Source of the DNA: Bacteroidales bacterium UBA5833
GTDB taxonomy: Bacteria > Bacteroidota > Bacteroidia > Bacteroidales > Lentimicrobiaceae
Direction: 5' to 3'
NCBI GenBank assembly: GCA_002433025.1
Contig: DJGZ01000022.1
Coordinates: 124,001-188,000 of the forward strand
DNA length: 64,000 bases
The notes under the pieces: model-generated
Databases searched by the model: none
What the model saw: only the letters and a program-made list of their open reading frames with translations
What the model was told of the DNA's origin: nothing
In this document: piece after piece, positions 1 through 9,329 of the stretch
How the letters are laid out: the number at the start of each line of letters is the position of its first letter
How positions within the stretch are numbered: position 1 is the first letter of the stretch
Made by a program: the position numbers and the translations under genes

Positions 1-1049
1 GGCTCGGCCGGGATTATCAGCCACATTAATCCATGCTTTCGGGTAAACTTTATGAACCCTGCCAGCAAGGGCAGATCTGCCAGGGTTTTCACCAGGAGGA
101 TAAACAAAAACCATAACATGAAACGCGCGACAAAAAGTCCGGCAATCAGGCTGAATACCAGCAACGCGTTCATTAAGAAAACCATCGTTGCAGACAGGAT
201 AAGCGGAGGATACCTGTAGGCCCTGCTTTTTGAAGTCCACCGAAGGCGTTGGTTAAAAAAATCACCAAGGGTCCCGGCTGGCAGGGTAAATACGAGGGCA
301 TCGCGGCAGCGGGCAAAAGCGATTTTCCCGCTTCCGTGACGGTCAAGCATGGAAAGCATCAGAAACACATCGTCACCCGACGCCGTTTGATTGCGGAGTG
401 CATCACCCTGCAACGAACGGTAGGCCTTAAGGGAAAATCCCATATTTGCGCCATTGCACATCAGGGGAAATCCTGCGCCAATGGATCCCGCCCCGGAAGC
501 CACCAGCGAAATGAATTCCAGGTCCTGCAGCTGACGGAATATACCGGCCGGATTATAAAAAGTCACGGGACCCGAAACAAAAACGGCCTGCCGGCTTTCC
601 ATCACCGATATCATGGCAGCAATCCAGCCCGGTGAAACTTCGCAATCGGCATCGGTAGTCAGGATATAATCTCCACGGGACTGCTCCAGTGCAAGCGCGA
701 TGGCCGCCTTTTTCCCGTGGCGGCCGCTTTGACGGATCAAATAAAGATCAACTTCCGGATTCTGCTTAATAAAATCTTCGACGATGGCAGCAGTCTGATC
801 TGTGGAATAGTCATCCACCACCAGCACCTCAAATCTGTTGCGCGGGTATTGTTGATCAGCAAGGCTTTGCAGGCACCGGCCGATATTCTTCTCTTCATTC
901 CTGGCGGCAATGATCACAGTAACCCTGGCAGTTTGCTGCAATGGCGGGCAGCATCCCAACCGCGACCACCCCCTTGCAAGCAAGGCCATCAGAAGTGTGT
1001 AACCGGCGGTTATCACCAAGGGAATCAGTATCAGCGCGGGAGCAGTCAT
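1..1049 (-). CDS. Glycosyltransferase family 2, membrane-bound (partial, C-terminus cut off)
   Basis: Probable inner-membrane sugar transferase acting on a lipid-linked or polysaccharide acceptor. Reading the minus strand from the ATG at 1049 gives about 349 open codons that run off the window start. Visible parts: an N-terminal hydrophobic helix (residues 1-22), the GT-A nucleotide-sugar start TVIIAARNEEKNIGRCL, an acidic VVDDYSTD loop, the DxD metal site in TTDADCE, GDDV, and the QRLRW (QxxRW-type) motif of processive GT2 enzymes, then C-terminal membrane helices. It begins 4 bp after the stop of the flippase-like gene at 1054-2058, so the two are almost certainly co-transcribed, which fits joint work on an envelope glycolipid. 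The acceptor cannot be told from sequence. Confidence 0.85.
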   Translation of the reverse strand, partial: MTAPALILIPLVITAGYTLLMALLARGWSRLGCCPPLQQTARVTVIIAARNEEKNIGRCLQSLADQQYPRNRFEVLVVDDYSTDQTAAIVEDFIKQNPEVDLYLIRQSGRHGKKAAIALALEQSRGDYILTTDADCEVSPGWIAAMISVMESRQAVFVSGPVTFYNPAGIFRQLQDLEFISLVASGAGSIGAGFPLMCNGANMGFSLKAYRSLQGDALRNQTASGDDVFLMLSMLDRHGSGKIAFARCRDALVFTLPAGTLGDFFNQRLRWTSKSRAYRYPPLILSATMVFLMNALLVFSLIAGLFVARFMLWFLFILLVKTLADLPLLAGFIKFTRKHGLMWLIIPAE

Positions 1050-1053
1050 AGGC

Positions 1054-2058
1054 TCAGGGTTTATTGATGATACTGATCCTCCTGATAAAAAGAACACCCA
1101 ACAATGCCGGCAGTGCCAGATTGATGATCCATATCAGGGTGGAAGCAGAGAGTATGGATGCTGCAGCCGCGGTATTGCCTCCAAAATATATCCCTATAAA
1201 GAAAATGGAGACAGATCCCCTTATGCCCAGATCGGCAAGGGCAACGGTAGGGATGGCAGCCATCACAAAGTATGTAAGGGAAATCAGCATCATGGCCTGA
1301 AAATAGGGAATTTCCAACCCAAATGCCCGGAGGAGCAGGTAAAACTGCCCGGAAAAAACCAGGTATCTCAGGGCACTCAACAACAGCACCCCGGTCAGTG
1401 TTCGTCTGCCAATCCTTTCTATAACTATCAGATACAAATTCATACGCCTCCATTGAGGCCGGATAAGTTTATCGAGGCGGGCGGTAATCACCGGACTTTT
1501 CAGGAAGAGCAAAACCAGCAGCGAAGAAAGAAGCAGGACGAAAATCACCAGGCCGGCAAACAGATAATCCTGCCACCGTTCGTAGAAAAGCACATACTGA
1601 GGTATAAAAAACAGCAGGGCGACCATGCCTGCCACCAGGGTGACAATCAGCTGACTGATACTGCCGGCAATGGTAAGCAGGGCGCTTTTGATGCGGTTTG
1701 CCTTCAGAGTGAAAACGCGGCCAAGAAACTCGCCCACCCGGCTTGGGGTGAACAGGCTGAAAGTAATGCCTGCCAGCACCGACCGGAAAGCAGAAGGAAT
1801 GGTGACCGGTTCCAGATAACGGATCAATGAGCGCCATTTTACCGTTTCGAGCAGCCAGTTCAGTGGCATCATCAGCAATACTGCAAACAACAACAAGCGA
1901 AAACTATCCGAATGAAAACTAAAGACAAGCTGCTGCCTGAATTGCGCAAAATCGCCCTGCACAAATACCTGCCGGTAGATAAACCAGCAGGCTACCGCAA
2001 CAATCAGTATGCGGGCCGTGCTATTAAGTGTTTTCTTTACCTTTGCTGAAAGTTTCAT
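1054..2058 (-). CDS. Flippase-like / LPG synthase transmembrane-domain family protein
   Basis: A 334-residue polytopic membrane protein with about eight hydrophobic helices, resembling the lysylphosphatidylglycerol synthase TM domain family (UPF0104). Family landmarks are RVGEFLGRVFTLKANR around residues 105-120 and the AIPTVALADLGIRGSVSIFF stretch near 270-290. The soluble aminoacyl-transfer domain of MprF is absent, so a lipid-modifying activity is not implied; members next to glycosyltransferases are usually suspected of lipid or glycolipid transport. It is the first gene of a pair with the GT2 at 1-1049. Its ATG is 20 bp from the ATG of the divergent ruvC, so promoters of the two genes must overlap neighbouring coding sequence. 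Confidence 0.8.
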   Translation of the reverse strand: MKLSAKVKKTLNSTARILIVAVACWFIYRQVFVQGDFAQFRQQLVFSFHSDSFRLLLFAVLLMMPLNWLLETVKWRSLIRYLEPVTIPSAFRSVLAGITFSLFTPSRVGEFLGRVFTLKANRIKSALLTIAGSISQLIVTLVAGMVALLFFIPQYVLFYERWQDYLFAGLVIFVLLLSSLLVLLFLKSPVITARLDKLIRPQWRRMNLYLIVIERIGRRTLTGVLLLSALRYLVFSGQFYLLLRAFGLEIPYFQAMMLISLTYFVMAAIPTVALADLGIRGSVSIFFIGIYFGGNTAAAASILSASTLIWIINLALPALLGVLFIRRISIINKP

Positions 2059-2078
2059 TACGCAATAGCATCCGGTTT

Positions 2079-2636
2079 ATGACAGGCGAACGCATTATCC
2101 TCGGCATTGACCCCGGCACCCAGGTTATGGGCTACGGTTTAATCGCCGATAAAGGTAAGAAAATAGAACTGATCACCCTGGATGTGTTTAAGTTCGCCTC
2201 AAAAGAGTCGCAGGCATTGAGGCTGAAGCGGATATTCAGCTCGGTACTCGGGCTTATCGACAAGTATCATCCGGATGAATTGGCCATTGAAGCCCCGTTT
2301 TACGGAAAAAATGTGCAATCGATGCTGAAACTCGGGCGTGCGCAGGGGGTAGCCATGGCCGCAGCGCTTTACCGCGACATTCCCATATTTGAATACTCCC
2401 CGCGCAAAATCAAACAATCCATTACCGGCAACGGCAGTTCATCAAAAGAGCAGGTCGCCGGGATGCTGGGACACCTGATGCCACTCGGCGATGAACCAAG
2501 ATTGCTTGATGCCACCGACGCCGTGGCGGTGGCAGTATGTCATTATTACCAGAGGAAACCGGAAGCACCAGGGAAAAACTATACTGGCTGGAAGAACTTC
2601 CTGGATCAGAACCCCGGTAGGATTGCCGGAAAATAG
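2079..2636 (+). CDS. ruvC: Crossover junction endodeoxyribonuclease RuvC
   Basis: Resolves Holliday junctions with RuvAB during recombination and fork repair, cutting symmetrically in the cytoplasm. From the ATG at 2079 (185 aa) the RNase H-like fold shows the expected acidic catalytic residues: D11 in GIDPGT, E71 in AIEAPFYGKN, and D144 and D147 in LDATDA. An upstream in-frame ATG at 2028 would add 17 residues overlapping the divergent flippase gene and was not chosen, because family members begin just before GIDPGT. The C-terminal 30 residues or so are a basic, poorly conserved extension. It converges on the histidine kinase gene with 34 bp between stops. Confidence 0.95.
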   Translation: MTGERIILGIDPGTQVMGYGLIADKGKKIELITLDVFKFASKESQALRLKRIFSSVLGLIDKYHPDELAIEAPFYGKNVQSMLKLGRAQGVAMAAALYRDIPIFEYSPRKIKQSITGNGSSSKEQVAGMLGHLMPLGDEPRLLDATDAVAVAVCHYYQRKPEAPGKNYTGWKNFLDQNPGRIAGK

Positions 2637-2670
2637 GCAACCCATCCGCAGCCCTCAGCCGCCGGAACCC

Positions 2671-4206
2671 TTATTTGTGTAATGTTAATCTAAAGGTAGT
2701 TCCCTTGCCCGGCGATGAGGATTTCACATAGATCTTCCCAGCGTGAATTTCGCGGATAATGCGCTGTGTAAGCGACAGGCCAAGCCCCCAACCCCGTTGC
2801 TTGCTGGTATAGCCTGGATTAAAAATTGTGCGGTACTTCTTCTTTGGAATTCCTTTCCCGGTATCCGAAATATCAATGTGAACCAGATTTTCCTCTTCAC
2901 TCATTTCGATGCGGATATCGCCTTCACCCTCCATGGCATCCACGGCATTTTTCACCAGATTCTCCACCACCCAATCGAACAACTGGTAGTTAAGCCGGGT
3001 AAGTATAACGGCATCGCGCTGAGGATGAACGTGAAACGAAACCTTGTTGGAAGTCCGCGTTTTCAGATAAGCCACAGAGTTGTAGATCACCTCCACCAGA
3101 TTTTCCGTTTTGAGGTTCGCTGCCGACCCGATTTTGGAGAAACGCTCGGCAATGGTATTCAGTCGGTTAACATCTTTGTTCAGCTCATCTATAGTTTCGT
3201 CTCCTATATCCTTGGTCCTCAGATATTCCACCCAGGCCATCATGGATGAAAGCGGTGTTCCCAGCTGATGGGCGGTCTCCTTGGCCAGCCCCACCCACAC
3301 CTGATTTTGCTCCGAACGGCGTGCTATGCTGAAAAGAAGATATGAAACCAGCAAAAAGATGCCAATGATAACAAGTTGAATAACAGGAAAATACCTTAAC
3401 TGCGTCAGCAGAAAGGAGTCTTTATAGAAAATATAATGCTTCCTGTCGGCAATAACGATCTCGATGGGTTCATTATAAGCTGCCATTTCATCGATGGTAT
3501 TTTTGACGAAAGCAGGATCGTTCAGCCGCGTGGTATCAATTTTTCCCCATGCCACCAGTTTGGAACGGGTACTGTCGGTAATAATCACCGGCACCGATGC
3601 CGAATTGTTGACCACCTCATTGAAGAAGGATTCCACCAGGTCGTCGAGCACCACTTTCAGCTCGGAAAACAGATGTGAGTCCTTATAATAGAAATACACG
3701 AAGTTACCTGAATAATAATCGAGCTTGAGCGGTGGATATACCGAAAACTCCCCGAGGAGGGCAGGTGTGAATTTCTTGACTGTATCCGGATCAAAGTCCA
3801 CATTACGGGCTTCCTTTATATTTCCCTGCTCATCAGCCAGAATAACCGGTATGGACGTATTCTTAGAGATAATGCTCAGGTAGAAGAGGATATTCTCATC
3901 ATCGCCTGCTTCCACCATCCGCTCGGTAGCTTCAGCCAGTATTTCCACCCTTTTGCGCTCTTCAACCCTGATCTGATCAAAAAAATCATCGGTGTAATTG
4001 ACCAGACTTACTCTTTGCTGTATGGCATTGGCCCAGGTTGTGATCTTGCTCCGCTCATCCCTGGCAATGTTTTTCACCAGCTGGTTTGTATACCACAGCG
4101 AAAAACCCACAATCAGCAACGCGATCAGAAACAGCCAGCGCTTCCAGGTTTTCTTCTGCTCGTATATGTTGGTAACACGTGGTTTGAAAAGTTTTCGAAG
4201 GTTCAT
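2671..4206 (-). CDS. Two-transmembrane sensor histidine kinase
   Basis: Membrane signal sensor that autophosphorylates and passes phosphate to a response regulator. The 511-residue protein has TM helices at about 24-40 and 273-295, which bracket a roughly 230-residue extracytoplasmic sensor region, then the dimerisation H-box (H313 in KETAHQLGTPLSS), N-box (NLVKNAVDAM) and G-boxes (DTGKGIP, GWGLGLSL) of a complete HATPase domain. I use the ATG at 4206; one codon upstream there is a TTG. No response regulator is adjacent, so it is an orphan here; the stand-alone receiver protein at 44.8 kb is a conceivable but unsupported partner. Signal unknown. Confidence 0.9.
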   Translation of the reverse strand: MNLRKLFKPRVTNIYEQKKTWKRWLFLIALLIVGFSLWYTNQLVKNIARDERSKITTWANAIQQRVSLVNYTDDFFDQIRVEERKRVEILAEATERMVEAGDDENILFYLSIISKNTSIPVILADEQGNIKEARNVDFDPDTVKKFTPALLGEFSVYPPLKLDYYSGNFVYFYYKDSHLFSELKVVLDDLVESFFNEVVNNSASVPVIITDSTRSKLVAWGKIDTTRLNDPAFVKNTIDEMAAYNEPIEIVIADRKHYIFYKDSFLLTQLRYFPVIQLVIIGIFLLVSYLLFSIARRSEQNQVWVGLAKETAHQLGTPLSSMMAWVEYLRTKDIGDETIDELNKDVNRLNTIAERFSKIGSAANLKTENLVEVIYNSVAYLKTRTSNKVSFHVHPQRDAVILTRLNYQLFDWVVENLVKNAVDAMEGEGDIRIEMSEEENLVHIDISDTGKGIPKKKYRTIFNPGYTSKQRGWGLGLSLTQRIIREIHAGKIYVKSSSPGKGTTFRLTLHK

Positions 4207-4322
4207 CAAAGTGAGGCTAGATGATACAAATATCGGATATTTATCTTAAATTGCTCAGCATAAGTCAATCCAATGAATTAATGCCATTAAGGACATTGCC
4301 TGTGAGTCCTGATTCAGCACGG

Positions 4323-6854
4323 TCAGTCTTCGTCCCATTCTATTTCAAACTTAACTTCTGAGGCTTTTTTATCCTTTGCCGATGCGGTGTTGCGGTCTTT
4401 CCCAAACTCCGACCTCAGGGCCTGCCTGAGTTCCTGTTTCTGATTTTTAAAATCATCGGCCATTTTTTTCACCACTGCCTGGCTATCGTACCGGAACACC
4501 GGCTGGTCAACTGTTCCGGTAAGATGGAGGAACAGCCGGGTATTTCCGCCTTCTGCTGTTTCATAGGAGCCGGCAGGAGCCGGATTGCGTCGCTTTTTAT
4601 TACGTCCGATTTCTGAAAGCAACAGATTCAGATGATAATCGATGTCGTTGCCAAAGGTGTGTGAGCCATAACCCTTCAGGCCCATGACCGAAGATTTCAC
4701 TTCCATTTCGGGAATAATCACCGTTTTGCGCGCTATTTCAATGCGGTTTTTCAGGGTGGAAAACTTAACATTCATCAGTTCGCCCGCATCCAGAAAGCGC
4801 GACAATTCCTGCAATGGTTCAAATCCGATTAGTTCCCCGTCCCTGATTTCAAGGTCGGCGATGGCACTCACCGAGGCGGCATCCGTTTCGAAACGGTTGC
4901 TCATGGTAGCCCCGTACTGAACTTCGGCATCGGCCCGGCCTTTAAGGTGACGGCTCTGCAGGCTGGTTTGTCCGAAATCGCCGAATTCCCTGAACAACCT
5001 GCGGATATCCACATTTTTCAATGATGCATTGCAAACCACCTGGGCATGGCTGCCATAACGGTTGTTGAGTACCCCGCTGCCGCTGACACTTCCATCCATG
5101 GCTTTCATCGAAAAAGAGCCGACCCTCAGTACCATGTCGTCCAGGCTTAACCTGCCGCTGACCTTTTCGGCGCTGAAATCCCGGTAGGTAAACAAATCAC
5201 ATGAAATCGCGGCATTGAATCCTACCCTTTCGGGAAAAATGCCAGTTGCCGGATCCGCGGGGTGCCCCACTCCGGTTGTGGATGCCGCCGAAGCCGGTGC
5301 AATATCTTCAAGACAGAGTCTTCCCGAACGAACCTCGGCATCAATGAACAAGGGTTGGTCCTTTTGAAACAGAAAAGCGGCAAGATTGCGGAAATTTCCC
5401 GACAGGCTGAGGTCGCTCCGGCCGGCCCTGAGGCTCAGCCGGTCCACCATCACCGAGCCGTTCTGCAGTTCTAGTGCTGCATTGAGATCTGATATCTTTC
5501 GCCCGTCTTTTACAAGTACAAAACCCGCATCAGCAAGACTCACCTTTCCCGAAGCCTTCTCAGGCACCCTGGCAGCGGCATCAAAGCTCCCTTCGTAGCT
5601 GATGTCTGCCACAAGTTTTCCGCGGGCATCCGCAATCTGTCCTTCAGGCAAAAAGGCTGCAATCTCATCCAGGAAAAGCAAAGCACTGAGGGTCATGCGC
5701 ACCTGTGGCCTGCCGGTATTCTTGATCAGCAGTTCTCCCCTGAAACTTCCTTTACCCGCCGATCCCGAAAAATCAGTCAGCTCAAGGCGATCGGTCCTGT
5801 TGCCGGTTTTGGCTGAATAGCTGCCCGAAGCCGTAATCCCGCTCAGCCTGGTTTTGTGCTGCAGATGGGCGAGACTGCCCTTTTTGACAGAAAAGCCGGC
5901 TGTCAGTAAAGGCGATTGCTTTCCTCCATAATTGCCTTTTAGCCTGAGTTCGGCTGTAAGTCTTCCTCCCGGCTGATAGTCCTTCAGGGAAGCAGTAAAC
6001 CGCTCCGGAATCAGGGCAATCAGTTGCTCAATGTCAGCCAGCTTTACGGAAAGGACCAGATCCATCGCATTGACCGGCTTTCCGTATGATAACAAGCCGT
6101 TCAGAATGAAATCTTCTCCCCCTGCATGTAGACCTGCACGCGTGATATTAATAGTTCCGGCATCCTGGTCAAGAATCACGGCAGCATGAAGATTGATTGA
6201 CTCCTTCAGGGAGTAGTCGTCGGGCCCAATAAGCATTCTTTCAGCCATCAGGCTTCCCGAAAGATCCGCCTCAACTACCGCCCCTGATTTCTTGCCTTTC
6301 AGGGTAATGTAGCTGATGCCCACCGCAAGGTCGTTTCCTGAAGCCACATCGCGGTAATAGACCTTAGATTTACGCAGCACTACCCGCTGAATGTCGAAAT
6401 CCACCTGCTTCCCCTCTTCACCGTCACTCTTATTCCAGATTTCATAGTTATTCCTGCCATCCTGGTCGCGCCAGAGGGTCACTGAAGCCTCATTGATGTC
6501 CACACTCCGGATACGGTATTCCCCGGTAAACAGGCTGAAAATTCCAAAACGGAGGGAGACGGCCCTTGCATGGAGCAGCCCTGGAGTTTCTTCGGCGTCA
6601 GCCGGAGGTTTTATGGCAACCTGTCTGAATACAACGGATGCGTCAGGAAAATTCCTGAAAAGGGTAAACTCCACTTCCCCGACTTCGGCCGGGGCCAGCA
6701 GGTGCTTGTTGATTTCAGCAACCACCAATTGTTTGGCTTTATCTCCGTAAGTAAGGGAAACAATCCCAAGAACCACCAAACCAATAACCAGAAAAGCCGC
6801 AATTGCTGCAGCAATCTTTATGGTTCGCCTGTTATGCCGGGATGATTCTTGCAT
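4323..6854 (-). CDS. AsmA family protein
   Basis: Large inner-membrane-anchored periplasmic protein of the AsmA/YhdP/TamB-like group, whose members bridge the envelope and are linked to phospholipid and outer-membrane homeostasis. Residues 13-36 form a single N-terminal TM anchor; the remaining 800 residues are beta-rich with many alternating polar/hydrophobic strands. The AsmA N-terminal region (EINKHLLAPAEVGEVEFTLF, then the VDINEASVTLWRD strand) and an AsmA-like C-terminal region (about 640-760, with FSTLKNRIEI) are recognisable. The tail is charged. It lies on the same strand as dxs (106 bp upstream) and the kinase, but gaps above 100 bp argue against tight co-transcription. Exact cargo unknown. 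Confidence 0.82.
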   Translation of the reverse strand: MQESSRHNRRTIKIAAAIAAFLVIGLVVLGIVSLTYGDKAKQLVVAEINKHLLAPAEVGEVEFTLFRNFPDASVVFRQVAIKPPADAEETPGLLHARAVSLRFGIFSLFTGEYRIRSVDINEASVTLWRDQDGRNNYEIWNKSDGEEGKQVDFDIQRVVLRKSKVYYRDVASGNDLAVGISYITLKGKKSGAVVEADLSGSLMAERMLIGPDDYSLKESINLHAAVILDQDAGTINITRAGLHAGGEDFILNGLLSYGKPVNAMDLVLSVKLADIEQLIALIPERFTASLKDYQPGGRLTAELRLKGNYGGKQSPLLTAGFSVKKGSLAHLQHKTRLSGITASGSYSAKTGNRTDRLELTDFSGSAGKGSFRGELLIKNTGRPQVRMTLSALLFLDEIAAFLPEGQIADARGKLVADISYEGSFDAAARVPEKASGKVSLADAGFVLVKDGRKISDLNAALELQNGSVMVDRLSLRAGRSDLSLSGNFRNLAAFLFQKDQPLFIDAEVRSGRLCLEDIAPASAASTTGVGHPADPATGIFPERVGFNAAISCDLFTYRDFSAEKVSGRLSLDDMVLRVGSFSMKAMDGSVSGSGVLNNRYGSHAQVVCNASLKNVDIRRLFREFGDFGQTSLQSRHLKGRADAEVQYGATMSNRFETDAASVSAIADLEIRDGELIGFEPLQELSRFLDAGELMNVKFSTLKNRIEIARKTVIIPEMEVKSSVMGLKGYGSHTFGNDIDYHLNLLLSEIGRNKKRRNPAPAGSYETAEGGNTRLFLHLTGTVDQPVFRYDSQAVVKKMADDFKNQKQELRQALRSEFGKDRNTASAKDKKASEVKFEIEWDED

Positions 6855-6960
6855 GTGTAAAGGTTCCGGAGTCTGATCAGAAACTAACGGTTATTCCTGA
6901 AAATCATTGCATCGGCTGGTGAAAGAAGCGCTATCGCTTTCAGTATGCGATCCGTGGTTC

Positions 6961-8865
6961 TCAGCTGTTCAGCATACTCCTCACGGTCCTGACGATACCG
7001 TCAGTATCAAATCCGCACAAGGCATACAACTCTTCCGGCTTTCCCTGGGTGATAAATTCATCGGGGATGCCCAGCCGCACGACCCTGGCCCGGTAGTTAC
7101 CGGCGGCCATAAACTCAAGCACCGCGCTGCCCAGTCCGCCATTGATGGTTCCGTCTTCAACGGTCACAATGCGGTTGTACTTTTTAAACACCCCGTGCAG
7201 CAACTTTTCGTCAAGGGGCTTGAGGAAGCGCATATCGTAGTGACCGGCCAGGATACCGTCGCGCTGCAGTATGTCACATGCTTCGGCGGCAAAATTGCCC
7301 GGATGGCCGATCGACAGTATGGCCACACCTTCGCCATCACGCAGTTTACGACCGGTACCGGCAGTGATTTCCATAAACGGCTTCTTCCAGTCGGTGGAAA
7401 GTCCCCTGCCCCGCGGGTAACGGATTACAAAAGGACCTTTGCCGTCGAGCTGAGCGGTATACATCAGGTGACGAAGTTCCGCTTCGTTCATGGGTGCGGC
7501 AATGGTAAGCCCGGGAATGGCCCGGAAGTATGCCAGGTCGTAAGCGCCGTGATGGGTGGGTCCGTCCTCACCTACCAGACCGCCGCGGTCGAGGCAGAAC
7601 ACCACCTGCAACCCTTGCAGCGCTACATCGTGAATTACCTGATCATAAGCCCTTTGCATAAAGGATGAATAAATATTGCAGAAGGGGATCAGTCCGCGTG
7701 CGGCCATACCGGCTGAAAAAGTTACGGCATGCTGTTCGGCAATGCCCACATCAAAAGCCCGGTGGGGCATCACGCTCATCATCATGTTAAGCGAACACCC
7801 CGAGGGCATAGCCGGGGTGACCCCGACAATTTTAGGATTCTTCTCCGCCAGCTCAATAATGGTTTTTCCGAAAACATGCTGATACTTCGGGGGCAGGCTT
7901 TTACAGGGTTTTTCGATGATTTCCCCGGTGGTTTTGTCGAACATTCCCGGTGAATGATACAGGATCTGATCCTGTTCCGCCTTCTCGAAACCCTTGCCCT
8001 TAACGGTAATTACGTGCAGCAGGCGCGGACCGGGAATATTGCGGATATCGTGCAGCAGTTTGGTAAGCCTCACCACATCGTGGCCGTCGACCGGACCGAA
8101 ATACCTGAAATTGAACGCTTCGAAAAGGTTGCTTTTATTGAGGATGGTGCTTTTCAGGGCATTCCCGATCTGCTTCACCACGGCCCGTGAATTCTTGCCG
8201 TAGCTGGTATTGCCGCCCATCAGTTTCCACACCTTGTCTTTCAGCTTGTTGTAGGCCCTGGAAGTGACAATATCAAGCAGGTACTCACGCAGAGCGCCCA
8301 CGTTTTTATCGATGGCGATGCCGTTGTCGTTGAGGATTACCAGCAGGTTGGTATTGGAGACACCTGCGTTGTTAAGGGCCTCCATGGCCATACCGCCGGT
8401 CATGGCTCCGTCGCCGATCACGGCGATGTGCTGTTCATTTTTCCCGTTCAGCAGCCTGGCGGCTGTAGCCATGCCAAGTGCAGCAGAGATGGAGGTGGAA
8501 GAATGGCCCACGCCGAAGGCATCGTACTCGTTTTCACTCATTTTCGGGAATCCCGAAATCCCGCCAATTGTGCGGTTGGTATGGAATGTATCCCTTCTGC
8601 CGGTGATGATTTTATGCGCATAAGCCTGATGGCCGACATCCCAGATCAGTTTATCCACAGGAGTATTGAAAGCGTAATGGATGGCAACGGCCAGCTCAAC
8701 AGCCCCCAAACTGGCGCCCAGGTGACCAGGATTGGAAGAGATCACCTCGATGATAAACTGCCTGATTTCGCTGCATAACAGCGGAAGTTCATCTTCCCTG
8801 AGCAGGCGGAGATCAGCCGGGGAATTGATTTTATTCAGCAATTTTAACGGTATCTGTGGCGTCAT
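6961..8865 (-). CDS. dxs: 1-deoxy-D-xylulose-5-phosphate synthase
   Basis: Condenses pyruvate and glyceraldehyde 3-phosphate with thiamine diphosphate to give DXP, the first step of the MEP isoprenoid pathway and a precursor for thiamine and pyridoxal. The 634-residue length is normal. The TPP site is intact (GDG at 151-153 with NN at 165-166, GDGAMTGGMAMEALNNAG), as are GHxxTSIS-like residues near 121-127, the pyrimidine-domain GIAEQHAVTFSAG segment and DRGGLVGEDGPTHHG. The ATG at 8865 is followed by a standard N-terminus. A TACATTTG promoter element lies at 8889-8896, so the leader is short. Confidence 0.97.
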   Translation of the reverse strand: MTPQIPLKLLNKINSPADLRLLREDELPLLCSEIRQFIIEVISSNPGHLGASLGAVELAVAIHYAFNTPVDKLIWDVGHQAYAHKIITGRRDTFHTNRTIGGISGFPKMSENEYDAFGVGHSSTSISAALGMATAARLLNGKNEQHIAVIGDGAMTGGMAMEALNNAGVSNTNLLVILNDNGIAIDKNVGALREYLLDIVTSRAYNKLKDKVWKLMGGNTSYGKNSRAVVKQIGNALKSTILNKSNLFEAFNFRYFGPVDGHDVVRLTKLLHDIRNIPGPRLLHVITVKGKGFEKAEQDQILYHSPGMFDKTTGEIIEKPCKSLPPKYQHVFGKTIIELAEKNPKIVGVTPAMPSGCSLNMMMSVMPHRAFDVGIAEQHAVTFSAGMAARGLIPFCNIYSSFMQRAYDQVIHDVALQGLQVVFCLDRGGLVGEDGPTHHGAYDLAYFRAIPGLTIAAPMNEAELRHLMYTAQLDGKGPFVIRYPRGRGLSTDWKKPFMEITAGTGRKLRDGEGVAILSIGHPGNFAAEACDILQRDGILAGHYDMRFLKPLDEKLLHGVFKKYNRIVTVEDGTINGGLGSAVLEFMAAGNYRARVVRLGIPDEFITQGKPEELYALCGFDTDGIVRTVRSMLNS

Positions 8866-9329
8866 GATCCTTATCGGATTTTAACGGACAAATGTACAAA
8901 TTATTAGGGTAGCGGGATGTTTGAAATAATTACCCAGATTAAACATCTTCAAACAGCAGATCGGGGTTACCACCATAAAATAATTAGTTCAGCCCTTCCG
9001 GGATTTCTATCGATTAACTCAGAATAAATAAAATGTGGTTATTCAATGACTTCTCTTAGCTGAACTTTTTAAACTACCATTCAAAGAAAACAATAGCTTT
9101 TGACCAGCAATTCTTTAATCATTAAATGGAAAATGAAACAGAAGCATTATGAGCAGAACTTTCTTCTCATTACGCAAATCCTTCGGGTTGGATATGGATA
9201 AAATATTTCAATTCCTTCAATTTCCAGGGGTTTGACTATTTGATTGATCCCCTTGATGTTGATTCCAAATTCATAAGAAATAAACTCTGATGGATTCCTG
9301 TCGATTTATCAGGTCACTTTTCAATTGCA
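8866..9329. other. AT-rich intergenic stretch without a convincing gene
   Basis: Apart from the dxs promoter near 8.89 kb it holds no complete gene. On the + strand there is an in-frame run from an ATG near 9126 (reading MENETEAL) that hits a stop and then stays open for about 45 codons, ending in SKFIRNKL near 9288; the minus strand of the same part is open for about 52 codons. This could be the remnant of a small gene, but neither reading is recognisable. Confidence 0.4.
8889..8896 (-). promoter_or_regulatory. Bacteroidota -7 promoter element for dxs
   Basis: The minus strand reads TACATTTG, a full match to the TAnnTTTG -7 consensus of the Bacteroidota primary sigma factor. It ends 23 bp upstream of the dxs ATG. 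No clear TTTG -33 box at the usual 19-21 bp spacing was found. Confidence 0.55.

Noticed and set aside
249..1067. Plus-strand frames over the first kilobase
   Set aside because: The minus strand encodes a clear glycosyltransferase with conserved motifs; the plus frames are antisense shadows.
2671..4206. Pairing of the histidine kinase with the receiver protein at 44.8 kb
   Set aside because: They are 40 kb apart with no shared signal; kept only as a possibility.
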